From Ochromonas danica (lineage: Eukaryota > Sar > Chrysophyceae > Chromulinales > Chromulinaceae), in the NCBI GenBank assembly GCA_015146655.1, contig VKHL01000158.1, positions 1 through 64,000 of the forward strand: DNA of 64,000 bases. Direction: 5' to 3'. The notes beneath the pieces were generated by a model. That model made no database searches. It saw only the letters and a list, made by a program, of their open reading frames with translations, and was not told the DNA's origin. Shown here one piece after another: positions 53,101 through 64,000 of the stretch. The translations under genes and the position numbers were made by a program. Within the stretch, counting starts at the first letter, position 1. Each line of letters begins with the position of its first letter.

Positions 53101-55797
53101 GGTAAACCAAGATCATTCATTATATGACGTCTATTGACACAACACAAAACATTCATAAGAACATGTTGTCAGGCTTAGGGAGACGAGATGATATGATATG
53201 ATGGGGGTAACGTACTCATTTTCATTTTTATAATCATCCGGAATGATAAAATGATCATCAATCATATCCAAAGAAAGTGCATTATGTCCAGGAGAAGTAG
53301 ATTGATGATGTAATCGAGATGAATATGGTGGAGGTGTAGAAGGTTGTATAATAGGTGTAATAAAACCTTTACCAGCAATCTGTAAAGCAGATTTTGGTTT
53401 GTTTAAGAATAATCCATGTTGACTAGAGAATGTCTTAGGAGGTGAAGAAGGTCGTAAATCCCATCCGCCATGACCACGAGGATCACGTATTGCTTTATAT
53501 TCTGGTTCAGGTGCTGTAAAATCTTTACTAACACTTGCTAAGAATTGTTGTTGTGCTATTTGACCTTGTAGACTTGAGATTGAAGAGATAGATCCTCGAC
53601 GAGATGGTGATTTGTTACCGACTTGAGTCAGTGGTTGTGACTGTGACTGTGACTGTGTCTGTTGCTGTAGTTGTGCTAGTGTTAGAGGTAGAGTACCCTG
53701 TGCTGCTACTTGTCCTCCCATACTACCACTACGACTACTACCACCAGCACCAGCACCAGTACCAGCACCAGCAACAATGGTAGCATTACCTCGTTGCAAA
53801 GCTTCCACTACTAGACTAGCTTCATTGATAAGATTACCAACACTATCTCTTGATTCATAGGAAGATGATGGTGAGATAGGATCAGCTTTGATAGCCATGG
53901 GAATGACAATAGGTTCAGTAATAGATCGAGTCGATCCTCTACGTGATGATGAAATGTCATCATTGTTGTTGGCGTTGGCGATAGGTTGTTGTTGATTGAC
54001 CTTCTCTACAACAAGAGGACGAGAGGAATGCATAGGTTGGACGGCTATGACACCATTCCCTCCTCCTTCTTCCTTCTTCTCCTCTACTTGATCATCATCT
54101 TCTTCATTCTCTTGTAGATGTAAAGACTGTTCTTCTTCTTGTAATGATTGTAAATCAGATCCAAGTCGATTGATTACCATCTTATTATTATTATTACTAT
54201 TAGGTGGTAAAGGAGATAATCGATCATGTTCTGGTGTTGTAGGATACATTAATGGTGATGTTAGATTTGTTCGATCCATACTAACTGATTTACTATCACC
54301 ACGTGATAAGAAATGTGGAACACTTGGACTAATACCTTCTTGATCACTACTACCAGCTTCTTCTTTCTCATCAGCTAGATCTGATGATGATACCGTCTCT
54401 GTTGTTTCCATTTTAGCACTTTTGGATGATAATTTCTTATTGGAATTGGTACTTTTCATCATAAAACTGGATGCCCGTAATGCTACACCACTACTTTTTA
54501 ATAATTGAGAAGCTTCACGTTTTAATTGTAAACTTGGTCCTTCTACTGCCGTTGTATCATTTGTTTCATTTTTAGCTGCCATCTCTGTTAACATTTTTGT
54601 TGCTTTTAATAGTTCTGTTCCAGATGATACAGCATAAGTTGATTGTTTAGCTTTCATTCTTCGTTTATTAGCTAAAGTATTATCACCACTTAATCTTGTA
54701 ATAGGTTTTTCAAATGAATCTGTTCGTTTTGTTGGACTATCATTACTTTTGAAAGGTGAATTACTATTAGTATTGTCAGGATCTTCATTGGAATCAATAG
54801 AGACATCTGATTTGGTTCGTTTAAAAGATGCCATTCTTTGTGATGTCGTCCCCATAGGACTAGCTTTAGGAGATTCTGTCTTCGATGGTGGTGGTGGTAT
54901 GATAACTGCACGCTTTTTATTACTATCTGTTGATAATGCTGACTTGACTGATTGAGTATCACCATCTCCAGCTGATAATGCTGAGATTTGAGATTTCATA
55001 TCCTCCCCACCACCAGTACCATCTACTCCTACTGCACTATTACCACCACTTTTCTTATCTAGACTTGTCATGGATGGTGTATGTAAAGAAGATGTTTCAG
55101 ATAAATCATCATCTAGAAATTCATCACTAAATTCCAAACTACCAATAGAATTTTCTACTTCACGTAGAATTAATCTTCTTCCTGTACGTGATTCATAAGA
55201 AAAGGAACGACTATCTGATTCAGGTAGAACTTCTGCATTCTTTGTTCGACTTAGATAACCTTGTTTAATACGGAAATATTCTGTTTGACCTGTTATCGCA
55301 AATTCATCAGCTCGAACTTCAGCTTCTACTTTACTAGTTGTCATAGTAGCACCTGTAGAACCTGATGCAAGAGATGCATTCTCTTCTCCACCACCTGATA
55401 CCTCAGACATCTTACGATGTAGTAAATGTAACTCTCTTAAGGAGACAGATAACTTAGTTGCTGTTCGTAGTTTATAGGTTGAACCATGAAACCAAACTAC
55501 CTTTTCTAATGTTTGAAATGGTATATAAAGACGTCGTTCAAATTCAGAATGCCGTGGTTTATGTTCTGGTTCAAGACGAGGACTTGGTTCATAGTTAAAT
55601 TCATCATCTAATGGATCAGGTCCTTCTTTAGGAATAATACGAATATTCTGTAAAGATGTAATATCTTGTCCAGATGTTTCCATTTCTTTTGCTATAAGTG
55701 CACGTATCTTTTCTGCTTTATCACGCCAATGTGATTTTCCTATTGCATCCCACATTTTTTGTGTACGATTTCTTTCAATGATCGACTAGATCATTCA

Positions 55798-55892
<95 letters not shown>

Positions 55893-55951
55893 TACACACA
55901 CACACGCACACATACACACATACACATACACACACACACACACATACACAA

Positions 55952-56004
<53 letters not shown>

Positions 56005-59000
56005 ATCAATAACGCACATTATGATCGTATAAGCTAGATAAAAGGGAGGATATAACTTACCGAAGCAGTATCTTCATCAGTGATAACTAAAGGTGGTGGT
56101 GAAGCAGGTTTATTAGCTTTATTCCCTTTATTAGATTTATTGTTATTATTGACCTTTTCTTGACGTGGAAAAGATTGCCAATATTCTTGAAAGATACGAA
56201 TACGTAAATCTTGATCTGCCATATCTTGTGCTTGTTTTTCAGCTAATAGTTCTAATTCTCGTTCACGTTTGGCAATTTCTTCGGGACTATTATAATGCAT
56301 CCATGCAATTTCTTCGTCAATTGTACGAGGAGGTCGTTCCTTCTGATTTGATGCTTCTAATGCTGCTGCGGCTGCTTGCTTTTCTTTAAGAATCATACTG
56401 GCACGCTTCATATCCCGACTAATACCAGCACTACTACTACCGCCTTCATCTTTACGATCAGAACTCTCTTGACCTGTTTCTTCTTCCATTAACTCTTCAA
56501 GTTGTTCATCTCCTTCTTCATCAGCTGCAGAGTTATCACCATCATCACCTTCTTCTTTTGCCATGGGGATATCACTTAAACTAAAAGTGGAATGTAAACT
56601 AGATGTTGATGCTTTCTTACTACTCTTTGTTGTCATTCTACAAGTACTGTTTTGACTCTTCATAGACTTCTTACGACTACCTGATGGTGACAGTTGATGA
56701 TGATCATCACTACTACTACCTCCAACACCTCCTTGTTTTAATTCTTGTTCATCTTTCTCATCTCTTGATGATGAAATTTCACGATGAAATAATAATTCTT
56801 GAAATCTTTTTTCTTCTGCTTCTTTAATTAATTGTGTTCCTTTATCAATAATAACCTTTTGAAAATAATATTGTAATATCTTTAAATAATGGAAATAATT
56901 TAACCGTTGACCTAATAATTCATCTTTCTTATCATCTGTTTTATCTAAAGAGGATAATGAACGAAGAAGTAATTGTTGAACATCAACCATCATATTAAAT
57001 CTTTCTAATGCCATTTTTTCTAATAATCGATCAGAATAGAGACATGTTGCAAGATGATCTTTGGCATCCTTTTCAACTTTCTTTTTCTTATTTTCTAATT
57101 CAAGGGATATTTTCTTTATTTCCAATAATTCATTCTTCTTTTCTTCAATTAATTTTAATGCAGCAAGATGACTATGATCTTCTTGCTGTTTCCCTTTCCC
57201 TCTACCTCGTGGTGTAGGTTGAGTTGGTGTAGATGTAGGTTTAGGTGATGATGAGGATTGTTGTTGTTGTGGCTGCTGTTGTTGTTGTAATTGTTCATCT
57301 TCTTCTTTGGGTGGGAAAAGTTCAAAAATGCTCTCCAAATTATTCACGGCAAGATAAATTTCAGATAATTTCAATTTTTCAGATAAATCTTGAATTTTCT
57401 TTTTATTTTGATTAAGATTTCGATCAACTTTAGTAATCATAGCATATTTATCTTGCTTTTCTTCTTGATCTGTAACTCTCTTCGAAGATTGTTTAGTTGC
57501 AATTTGAAGAATTTCTTTTCTTGCCATTTTCAAATATTTCTCATAATTAGATATATCATTATTTAAAATTGTATTTCGATTTTTCTCTAAACGAATATCT
57601 TTCTTCATATTATAAACAATACCTTCTATCATCGCTAATTCTTTAATCATACGATCTTTAATAATAGCATAATTCCAATAATTTGAACATGCTGTTGACC
57701 ATAATGGTAGTTTACGATAAAGAGGATCATTAATAGCTTTATCTAAGAAATAGAATCCTATTCCTTTATACTTATCTTTCATCTCATGATATTCACGACT
57801 TCTCCATTGACCTATTGCTAACGCATGAAATAATCTTTTCAAACATGATTTCAATTCTTTGAAAATACGTTGTCCATGACGTTGACGATTACTTTCTTCT
57901 CTTAATTGAACAAAAGGAGACCATGTTTCACCATACACAGGATATTGACGATCAGATATTCTTCTTTGAAATGCTTCTTCATCTAATGTTTCATTTTCTT
58001 CAATAAGATTAGATTGATCATATAGATCTTCAATTAAAAAGAGATGTTGACTATCAAACTCTGCTTCATGTAATTCAATGTCATCTATTTCATTAGTAGT
58101 CATGGTATTATCTGATCCTGCTGTATCATAAGCATTATCATCATCATCTTCATCATCACTGTCAATATCATTCAGACCACCACTTTTCCTTCCTGCTGGT
58201 GTGGTTGGTCTGCTTGTTGGACTACTACCACTACCACTACTACCTTTCTTGTTCTTCTTATTCTTCCTTTGCTTCCTTTTCTTCTTCTTTAACATTTCTT
58301 TCTTACGTTCTTTACGTTTCTTTAAGATTGCTTTATCTGATAATTTCTTTGCTTTTAATGCTTCTTTTTCTTGTTGAATTCGTTGTGCTTCTAGTTGAGC
58401 AGATGTCATACATTCTTGACGTAATGCTAAGAAATCCTTTCTAGCTCTTGCTAAGAATCCATTGACAAGTAATCGTTGATCACGTTCTAATAAAGGTGTT
58501 CGTAATGCTTTCGCTTCATTAGCTAATCGACCTGTTAGAAGTGTGTATTCTCGTAAGACATGATAGATACTACGTTTAGCTTTAATACTATCTTGTGTAA
58601 TAACAAAGATACTATTACGTAGAGGATTACGTACTAATTCAGGTAAGACAGATTTCATTCTCATATTAATATCCCATGGAATAGATTCTCCTAGTAAATT
58701 AGTTATTGAAAATCGCATTGAAATTAATTTTTCAACACGATTACGTTTAATAATTTCACCAACTTCTTCATCCATTGTACGATTTGCTTGTAATTGTTTA
58801 CATGTTTTAGCTAATTCTTCTGTTTTACGATCTAATAGATATAATGCTAATGTACGCCATAGATAATAACTTTTAAATTGACCACCCATCATTTCCATCG
58901 TTAACATATTTTGTGTTACAGCAGATATTTCACGTGTTGTTAAATCACATTTCTCCCATCTTAAAATATGATTCCCTGTAAAGAAAGCACTAACAGGATG

Positions 59001-61589
59001 ATGACATTCAGCTACTATTTCTTTACGATCTGATGCTATAATACGATTAGCAATATATGGTAAACTACCTAATAGTAATACTACGAAAATAGGTAAATAA
59101 TGATCACCAATATGACGACTTGCTTGTCTGATAAACTTCTCTTCTACAATAGCACCTGATGATAAACAATTAATCGTAGCAGTTAGATTCACTTGATCAA
59201 CAGCATCTTGTAATTTACGTTGTATGTCAGGTTTCCAACATTCTTCAATATAACGTGCACGATAAATATGAGAATTACCTACAACTTTAGGTGGATTCAA
59301 AATCATAGCTGAAAAACTACGACCATTGGTTAATGTAGTAGGATTCATCATAGGGTTAGTAGCCGTTAGTAGTGAAGGGTTAGGCTGAAATGATGATGTT
59401 GATATTTTATCTATAGCAAGATAATAGACATCTTCTACACGTTTATTAGAAAGTTCTGGTAATTTCTTATAGACAATAGCCAATGCTAAACCAAATAGAA
59501 ATAATTGATAAGATGTTGGAATGGTCTCTAATTGACCTGATAGACTATTTTGTAATAATTCTTGTGCTATCATACCAAATCCTCTCATCATTTTGGAATA
59601 ATCTTTCTTTCTTTTTTCTTTCTTTTGTTTTGGTGGTGTAATAATTTCACCTTTACTATTAACACGTAATGATGTTAATGACATGTCATCACTAACATTT
59701 TGTTGGTTTTGTTGTTGTTCGATTAATTCATTTTCTTGTTTTTCTTGTGATTCTACACTACTAATCTCATCCATACTATCAGCTATTGATGGTGATGATC
59801 GACCTGATAGAAAACTATTTTGTTCACTTAAGAAAGATTCCATTTGTGATGATGCACGATTAGCTGCCTTCACTCTTACCGCAGTGACAGTAACTTCTCT
59901 CCAAGCATGTAAAATCTCACGAGCTCGAAATTGATGATAAGCATAATTATATTGCCATTGAAAGACTTTCCATGCTTTTCGACGTTGATAAAATGTAACT
60001 AATCTTCTCCAATAATCAATCATTAAAACATGTTCATTTTTATTCATTAATGCATAAGCACAAATCATCACTTTACGATCATAGAAATTACGTCGTAATT
60101 CTTTAATTTTCTCTGTTCTTGCACCTACAACAGTTAAACAGATAGAGATCATAGCATCAAATGATTTACGTTGACGTTTAATTCGTAACCATTCAATTGC
60201 TAAACCATTGAAATTTCGTAATTTCCGATGTTTTGGTGCCCAAGTTTTCCAAATATAGAATAACTTATTACGATAACGACATAATTCACCTCTTTCTCGT
60301 ATTAATTGTTGCCATGCCATATAAACTTTTGTAATAAGAACATTATGATAATGACTTATAGCCACAGCTAATGGTGTAACAGGTTTTGAACGATCAACGG
60401 TCATTAGATACATCCATTTCACAAAAGCACGCTTTTGTGTTAGATAATGACCATTCTCTAATGTGCGTTTCTTCTTTATTCTGGAAACAGTTAAATCTTT
60501 AAATAACTTTGTCCATTGTGGTAAATGTGGATTTGAATATCGTGGATCTGGTTCGCCTTTACGAAAGGCACGCTATGAAAAATCATAAAATCGTGGTTTA
60601 AAAGTCAGACCATTAGCACATAATACAAACCAAACAATGCATAATCTGTCATAATAGTGCATACCTTAACACCAGTATAGCGATGCCACATATGAAAGCA
60701 TACTAAAGTAGATTCTTTGACCCATAATGGACCACGAGTTCTTCTCATCATACGAGCTAAGATTTGTGATGCTTTATATCGTGTATTCTTCAGTTCACGC
60801 GTTTCCATTCTCCATCCTGTCATTAACTTTTGTAACATCATTCGACGAATCTTTAGCATATCAGATTGTGCTACCGCTTGACTCCATTCGCCAGGCTGAT
60901 TTCATTCAATATAGAATTAGTTAGAGCATAGTAACAGCTAGATTAGAAGTAGACTTACATTAAAGAATGCCATACAGGCTTGAGGACTGAGTCGCATTCG
61001 TTTTATACAATTCTTGAAGAACTCCATAACTAACTTCTTTAATCGTTTCTCATCTTGTACTTCATCTTTCCAGGCTTCGAAAAACTTCCCTAAGACTTGA
61101 TGCTACCACACACAGACACACAGACACACAAGATAGAGAGGTATCGATCATCAATGGCACCACACTCAATCATACACAACAGCAAACACTTACCATGTGC
61201 ATTCGCTCTGATTTCCAAAAGATACACCAACTGCGATAATACTTTCTCTTAATACCCAAACGATCAGCCAGCCAAGCACGATACTTCTTACGAACACGAA
61301 TCATACGCCACCATGATTGTAGACGAATTACACTTGCTATTATCACACACACAAATAATTGATAAATGCACTCATTCATTCCTATTTCTAATGATTTTCA
61401 CTTACCAACAGCATCTAAAAATCCTCTTACACGAGCAACAGCAATTTCTTGTTTTGCTATCTCTGTATCAAGTTGTTGTTGGATTCGTATTTGATTCCAT
61501 AGTTTGAGTTGTTTGACATCCAAACCAAAGGTCTCCTTCTTCTTCTTCTTCTTGGAAAAAGAAGTGCTCTCTTTAGGCTTATCTGCCAT
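50199..61589 (-). CDS. Giant Trp/IQ-repeat and coiled-coil protein, function unknown
   Basis: Eight exons: 61589-61406, 61336-61194, 61102-60959, 60895-60665, 60572-56061, 55785-53216, 53130-52479 and 52361-50199. The sum is 10,599 nt, exactly 3,532 codons plus stop. Residues about 1-480 are helical with regularly spaced Trp and basic residues (IRLQSWWRMIRVRKKYRAWL, KVYMAWQQLIRERG, EILHAWREVT), like IQ or SFI1 repeats that bind calmodulin or centrin. Two hydrophobic segments lie in the following part (FLFGLALAIVYKKL, HYLPIFVVLLLGSLPYIANR). Then come long coiled coils with a Lys/Arg block (RKERKKEMLKKKKRKQRKNK) and, past residue 1,740, mostly disordered Ser/Gln/Asn-rich sequence. A centrosomal, flagellar or cytoskeletal scaffold role is inferred. 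Introns 5 and 7 hold GU repeats. Confidence 0.75.
52382..52404 (-). repeat. Short (GT)n tract in giant-gene intron 7
   Basis: CA repeat on the plus strand, GU in the transcript of the minus-strand gene. It lies about 20 nt before the acceptor of the intron 52478-52362. Confidence 0.9.
55799..56002 (-). repeat. (GT)n microsatellite in giant-gene intron 5
   Basis: About 200 bp of CA repeat on the plus strand, with some TACA and CGCA variants, lying in intron 56060-55786. In the giant gene's transcript it reads (GU)n and ends about 14 nt before the acceptor. Confidence 0.95.
61104..61131 (-). repeat. GU-rich stretch in giant-gene intron 2
   Basis: An imperfect repeat of CACACAGA type on the plus strand, reading UGUGUGUCU in the transcript. 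It abuts the acceptor of the intron 61193-61103. Confidence 0.8.
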
Positions 61590-62119
61590 TTATCTTGATG
61601 ATACAGGTAATTCACAAAATAGTTATGATGAGTATTGTTTGTCTACTATAGCAAGTCAATCTCCCAATTCAATTCAATTCTTGTTTTGACATTTTGACTA
61701 AAACGAAACCACGCCCACAACCAAGCCTGAAAAGTCCATTAATCAGGTTTCGAAGTCTCAATATCGGGGTTTTCAGCATTTTACAGTTACAACAATGAAC
61801 GAGAATGAACGAAAGTCATGCTTTCGTAAAGTTTGTTGGAGGTCTTCAAAAGGTCTGAACCATATTCTTCCTTGAAGCATTAAGAGTTGCATGAAGTAGT
61901 TATAGTAATATATTTAGTGAGGATTTAATAGGTCAACCGAATGTAGTGCATTGTGTGATTCTTTGGCAATCGCTGTAGCAGCCCTGGGAGCAAAATGCAC
62001 GAGGGTCGAGTCTTTGGTAAGAGATTTAATCGAACAATATGACAGATAGAAAATATGCTATTTTGATTTTTGATTTATTATGATTTGATTTATTTATTAT
62101 CCACAATTATTTACAATAT
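61590..62119. other. Promoter region of giant gene and 3' flank of GPI8
   Basis: About 530 bp, AT-rich. No supported gene, RNA or repeat. Confidence 0.4.
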
Positions 62120-63466
62120 TCACTTTTCACAGCATACATAATTATCCAGCTTGGATGATGATACACGAGTCAGCCATCTAGATAAGATGCAAACAAGTCC
62201 CAACCACACGACAACAAGAGTGAGATGTGATACAGTCCAAGATAAGTCAGGTCTCTCAAAAGATAAATTCCCACAATGAGAGGTGGAAGAATCATCCACT
62301 ATTAACATCTTCGGTGTACTGCTGCCTCCTTCATAGAGGTGCTTGAGCATTTCCCTTCCAAACAACAGTTTATCGTGTTGGACTGTTGTTAGTGTCGTGC
62401 TGGTTGGTAGCGCTAATCTGCTAACAGTCATTTCTGCACTTGATTTTGGTTTAAAGAACTCCATGATATTCATCTTGGAGACAGGTAGTATTGTCCCAGG
62501 GGTTTGAATAATGACTGGTGTTGACATAAGAAAGTTACGACGAAAACTTCTCATTAAATCAGCAAATGTCATAGAAGACAGACCCCATCTTAGATGACCA
62601 GGTTTTGAGAAGAAGAAATCATACAGAGAATAGGTGAATCGATCAACAGTAGAGATACCCAAATCTTCATTTAGTCTCCAAGCATAAGAATTCTCACCTT
62701 CTAGAGAACTTCCAATAAAAGTCACATTAGGTGTAATGAGATGATTAGCCATAGTACCTGCTTGACAAGTATCCATCATAATAACTAAATGTTGGAATTT
62801 CTCTTCTTGTTTCATTTCTTCTATTAACATAGCCAAGTCAAATGAATCTAATTCTTCCATATCATGGAATTTAAAGAATTCATTTCCACCATGTCCCGCA
62901 AGATAGAAGAAGATGTTGGATTTATGGTTACTCTCTAAGACAGGTGAGAAGGATCTCATCACAGCTTCTCTCCTATTGGACCTAGATGAGACAACATCTT
63001 GTCTGGATTTGTCAGCAGCAGTGGTAGTTGCAGAGGGAGTGCTCCTCATGTCAGTACCAGTGGCAGTGGTAGAAGCGTCGACAGCAGTGGCAGAGGGAGT
63101 GCTAGTGTTAGTGGTAGTGGTAGCGGAAGTGGTCCTCCCAGCAGTGGGACGGGGAGAGAGAAGGATATGACGTAACAACTCAATTGTCACTTCTTCACCT
63201 CGATAATCTATCTCTACATCTTCTTCTTCAGGTAGTAGGTTAATAGCACCAGATTGAGTCAGTGTACTAGCTTCAAGATGAACTTCTCCTCTGGCAGTAT
63301 TTCGAGCATTATTCAAAACATCTGTTCCATCAAGAAAGAGAATGTGATCATCAGATACTCCTAAAGCTTTAGCTATACGATATACAATAAATCCATTAGT
63401 AGAATGACGATAATTAAACCAATAACGAGAGGTTGATAAAATTATCACCCATGTATTATCATCCAT
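62120..63466 (-). CDS. PIGK: GPI transamidase catalytic subunit GPI8/PIG-K
   Basis: The main exon encodes 448 residues. GPI8 is the caspase-like Cys protease of the ER transamidase that cuts the C-terminal signal and attaches the GPI anchor. The start WVIILSTSRYWFNYRHSTNG is the conserved N-terminus of the mature protein. The catalytic His is in LAGHGGNEFFKF (near 62895) and the catalytic Cys in MMDTCQAGTMANH (near 62765). A Thr/Ser/Ala-rich insert of about 50 residues (about 108-155, e.g. TTTTNTSTPSATAVDASTTA) interrupts the fold before the His loop and is not usual. A C-terminal membrane helix follows (VSHLTLVVVWLGLVCILSRW). No signal peptide precedes residue 1, so an upstream exon may be missing from this model. 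Confidence 0.88.
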   Translation of the reverse strand: MDDNTWVIILSTSRYWFNYRHSTNGFIVYRIAKALGVSDDHILFLDGTDVLNNARNTARGEVHLEASTLTQSGAINLLPEEEDVEIDYRGEEVTIELLRHILLSPRPTAGRTTSATTTTNTSTPSATAVDASTTATGTDMRSTPSATTTAADKSRQDVVSSRSNRREAVMRSFSPVLESNHKSNIFFYLAGHGGNEFFKFHDMEELDSFDLAMLIEEMKQEEKFQHLVIMMDTCQAGTMANHLITPNVTFIGSSLEGENSYAWRLNEDLGISTVDRFTYSLYDFFFSKPGHLRWGLSSMTFADLMRSFRRNFLMSTPVIIQTPGTILPVSKMNIMEFFKPKSSAEMTVSRLALPTSTTLTTVQHDKLLFGREMLKHLYEGGSSTPKMLIVDDSSTSHCGNLSFERPDLSWTVSHLTLVVVWLGLVCILSRWLTRVSSSKLDNYVCCEK

Positions 63467-63764
63467 ATCAAATAAATCATCAAAAATGATGACTTGTCAT
63501 CCCGGATCTCTTTAAGTTAACAGTATCGCACGCAACACAACAATAACAAGCAAAACCACCACCGTTTCGCGAAACAATCATCTTGCTTGGTCACACAAAT
63601 TGGTGAATTTATTCTCTATCTCACCTATATTGTGGTGAGTTTTATATTTTTTCCGTTGATTTTCTAATATATCGTAAGTGATTTCCTCCCTTATGATTGT
63701 CTTGTTGCCTTGTACGGACTCTTCCAACAGTCTCTCGTCCTCCGCTCAAACTTCCAAACTCGAG
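63467..63764. other. 5' flank of GPI8
   Basis: About 300 bp. A hydrophobic run (KRWWFCLLLLCCVRYC on the minus strand near 63520-63570) could be part of a signal-peptide exon, but no splice solution with an ATG was found. Confidence 0.3.
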
Positions 63765-64000
63765 TTATATGCAGCGGATCATGTCAGTCAGTATGTTGAT
63801 GTTCAAAGCTTTCTCTATCTTTGCTTTGAACTATTTCCTTGCTGTGGAAGATTTATCCCGCCGATAGAACATCTTGGCCGTCCCCCACGAATATTCAATA
63901 CAGCAGCCCGCGAGTTCTGGATGACATTTCGGCGAAATTAGCAACAGATGACCCCTGCTGTTGACGAGTTCTTCTAATGCCGTCATTTCTGTCGAAAAGT
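63765..64000 (-). mobile_element. DDE-type transposase relic at window edge
   Basis: Read from the window end on the minus strand, one frame gives EMTALEELVNSRGHLLLISP, KCHPELAGCCIEYSWGTAKM, then FYRRDKSSTARK before a stop. After it, FKAKIEKALNINILTDMIRC follows in the same frame. The pattern PKxHxEL...IExxWGxxKxxxR is the last catalytic block (with the third acidic residue, here Glu) of DDE transposases of fungi and algae. It has internal stops and is an old, inactive copy of a plain DNA transposon. The N-terminal part would lie beyond the window. Exact family uncertain. Confidence 0.5.

Noticed and set aside
55759-56037. Open frames of His/Thr or Val/Cys through the CA repeat
   Set aside because: Same repeat artefact; the segment is intron 5 of the giant gene.

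Overview
The window is nuclear DNA of a eukaryote. Genes lie on both strands, most are cut by short spliceosomal introns (about 55-275 bp, GT-AG), and the products are core eukaryotic ones: MCM6, NEK kinase, shugoshin, GPI8, BCS1, METTL17/RSM22, NRDE2 and LENG1. Two products carry an ER-type signal peptide followed by a basic, Ser-rich stretch like a plastid transit peptide: an acetyl-CoA synthetase, and an MsrB-like protein that has a second, thylakoid-lumen type signal. That points to an alga with a complex plastid (signal peptide plus transit peptide import). A chrysophyte-like or other stramenopile fits best by inference, but haptophytes and cryptophytes are not excluded. No virus-like element was recognised.

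Layout. 0.3-7.9 kb: three tandem paralogues of an ethanolamine-permease-like APC transporter with the same three-exon design. The first two each have one lesion at the extreme 5' end. 8.7-14.1 kb: shugoshin with an Asn-rich linker, the lumen MsrB-like protein, a secreted protein of unknown function and a decayed F-box-like/LRR gene. 14.3-21.5 kb: METTL17/RSM22, a membrane-anchored glycosyltransferase and plastid acetyl-CoA synthetase. 21.5-23.1 kb: a gene-poor stretch with a bHLH-like relic, an ATT/AAT microsatellite and a perfect 69-bp inverted repeat. 23.1-31.6 kb: BCS1 with a small overlapping upstream ORF, a coiled-coil/WD40 protein, a NEK kinase, a glycosyltransferase-like protein and LENG1. 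32.0-34.4 kb: an intronless fusion of a nucleotide-sugar dehydrogenase and a sugar epimerase, followed by a Tc1/mariner relic. 35.3-43.7 kb: a coiled-coil protein, homoserine dehydrogenase, an NTF2-like protein and the 11-exon MCM6. 43.9-61.6 kb: NRDE2 converging on a giant eight-exon gene for a protein of 3,532 residues. 62.1-64.0 kb: GPI8 and a transposase relic at the window edge.

I rebuilt exon structures by hand from splice sites. The total coding lengths come out as exact multiples of three for every multi-exon model judged intact: permease copy 3, MsrB-like, glycosyltransferase, ACS, NEK, coiled-coil protein, HSD, NTF2-like, MCM6, NRDE2 and the giant gene. The genes do not form one pathway. 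Themes are chromosome replication and segregation (MCM6, SGO, NEK), RNA metabolism (NRDE2, LENG1), mitochondrial assembly (BCS1, METTL17) and surface glycan or GPI-anchor chemistry (two glycosyltransferases, the sugar-nucleotide fusion, GPI8). The best leads are the dehydrogenase-epimerase fusion, the GU-repeat introns, the 3n stop-free first intron of permease copy 3, the shared 3'-flank element of two unrelated genes, and the giant Trp/IQ protein.
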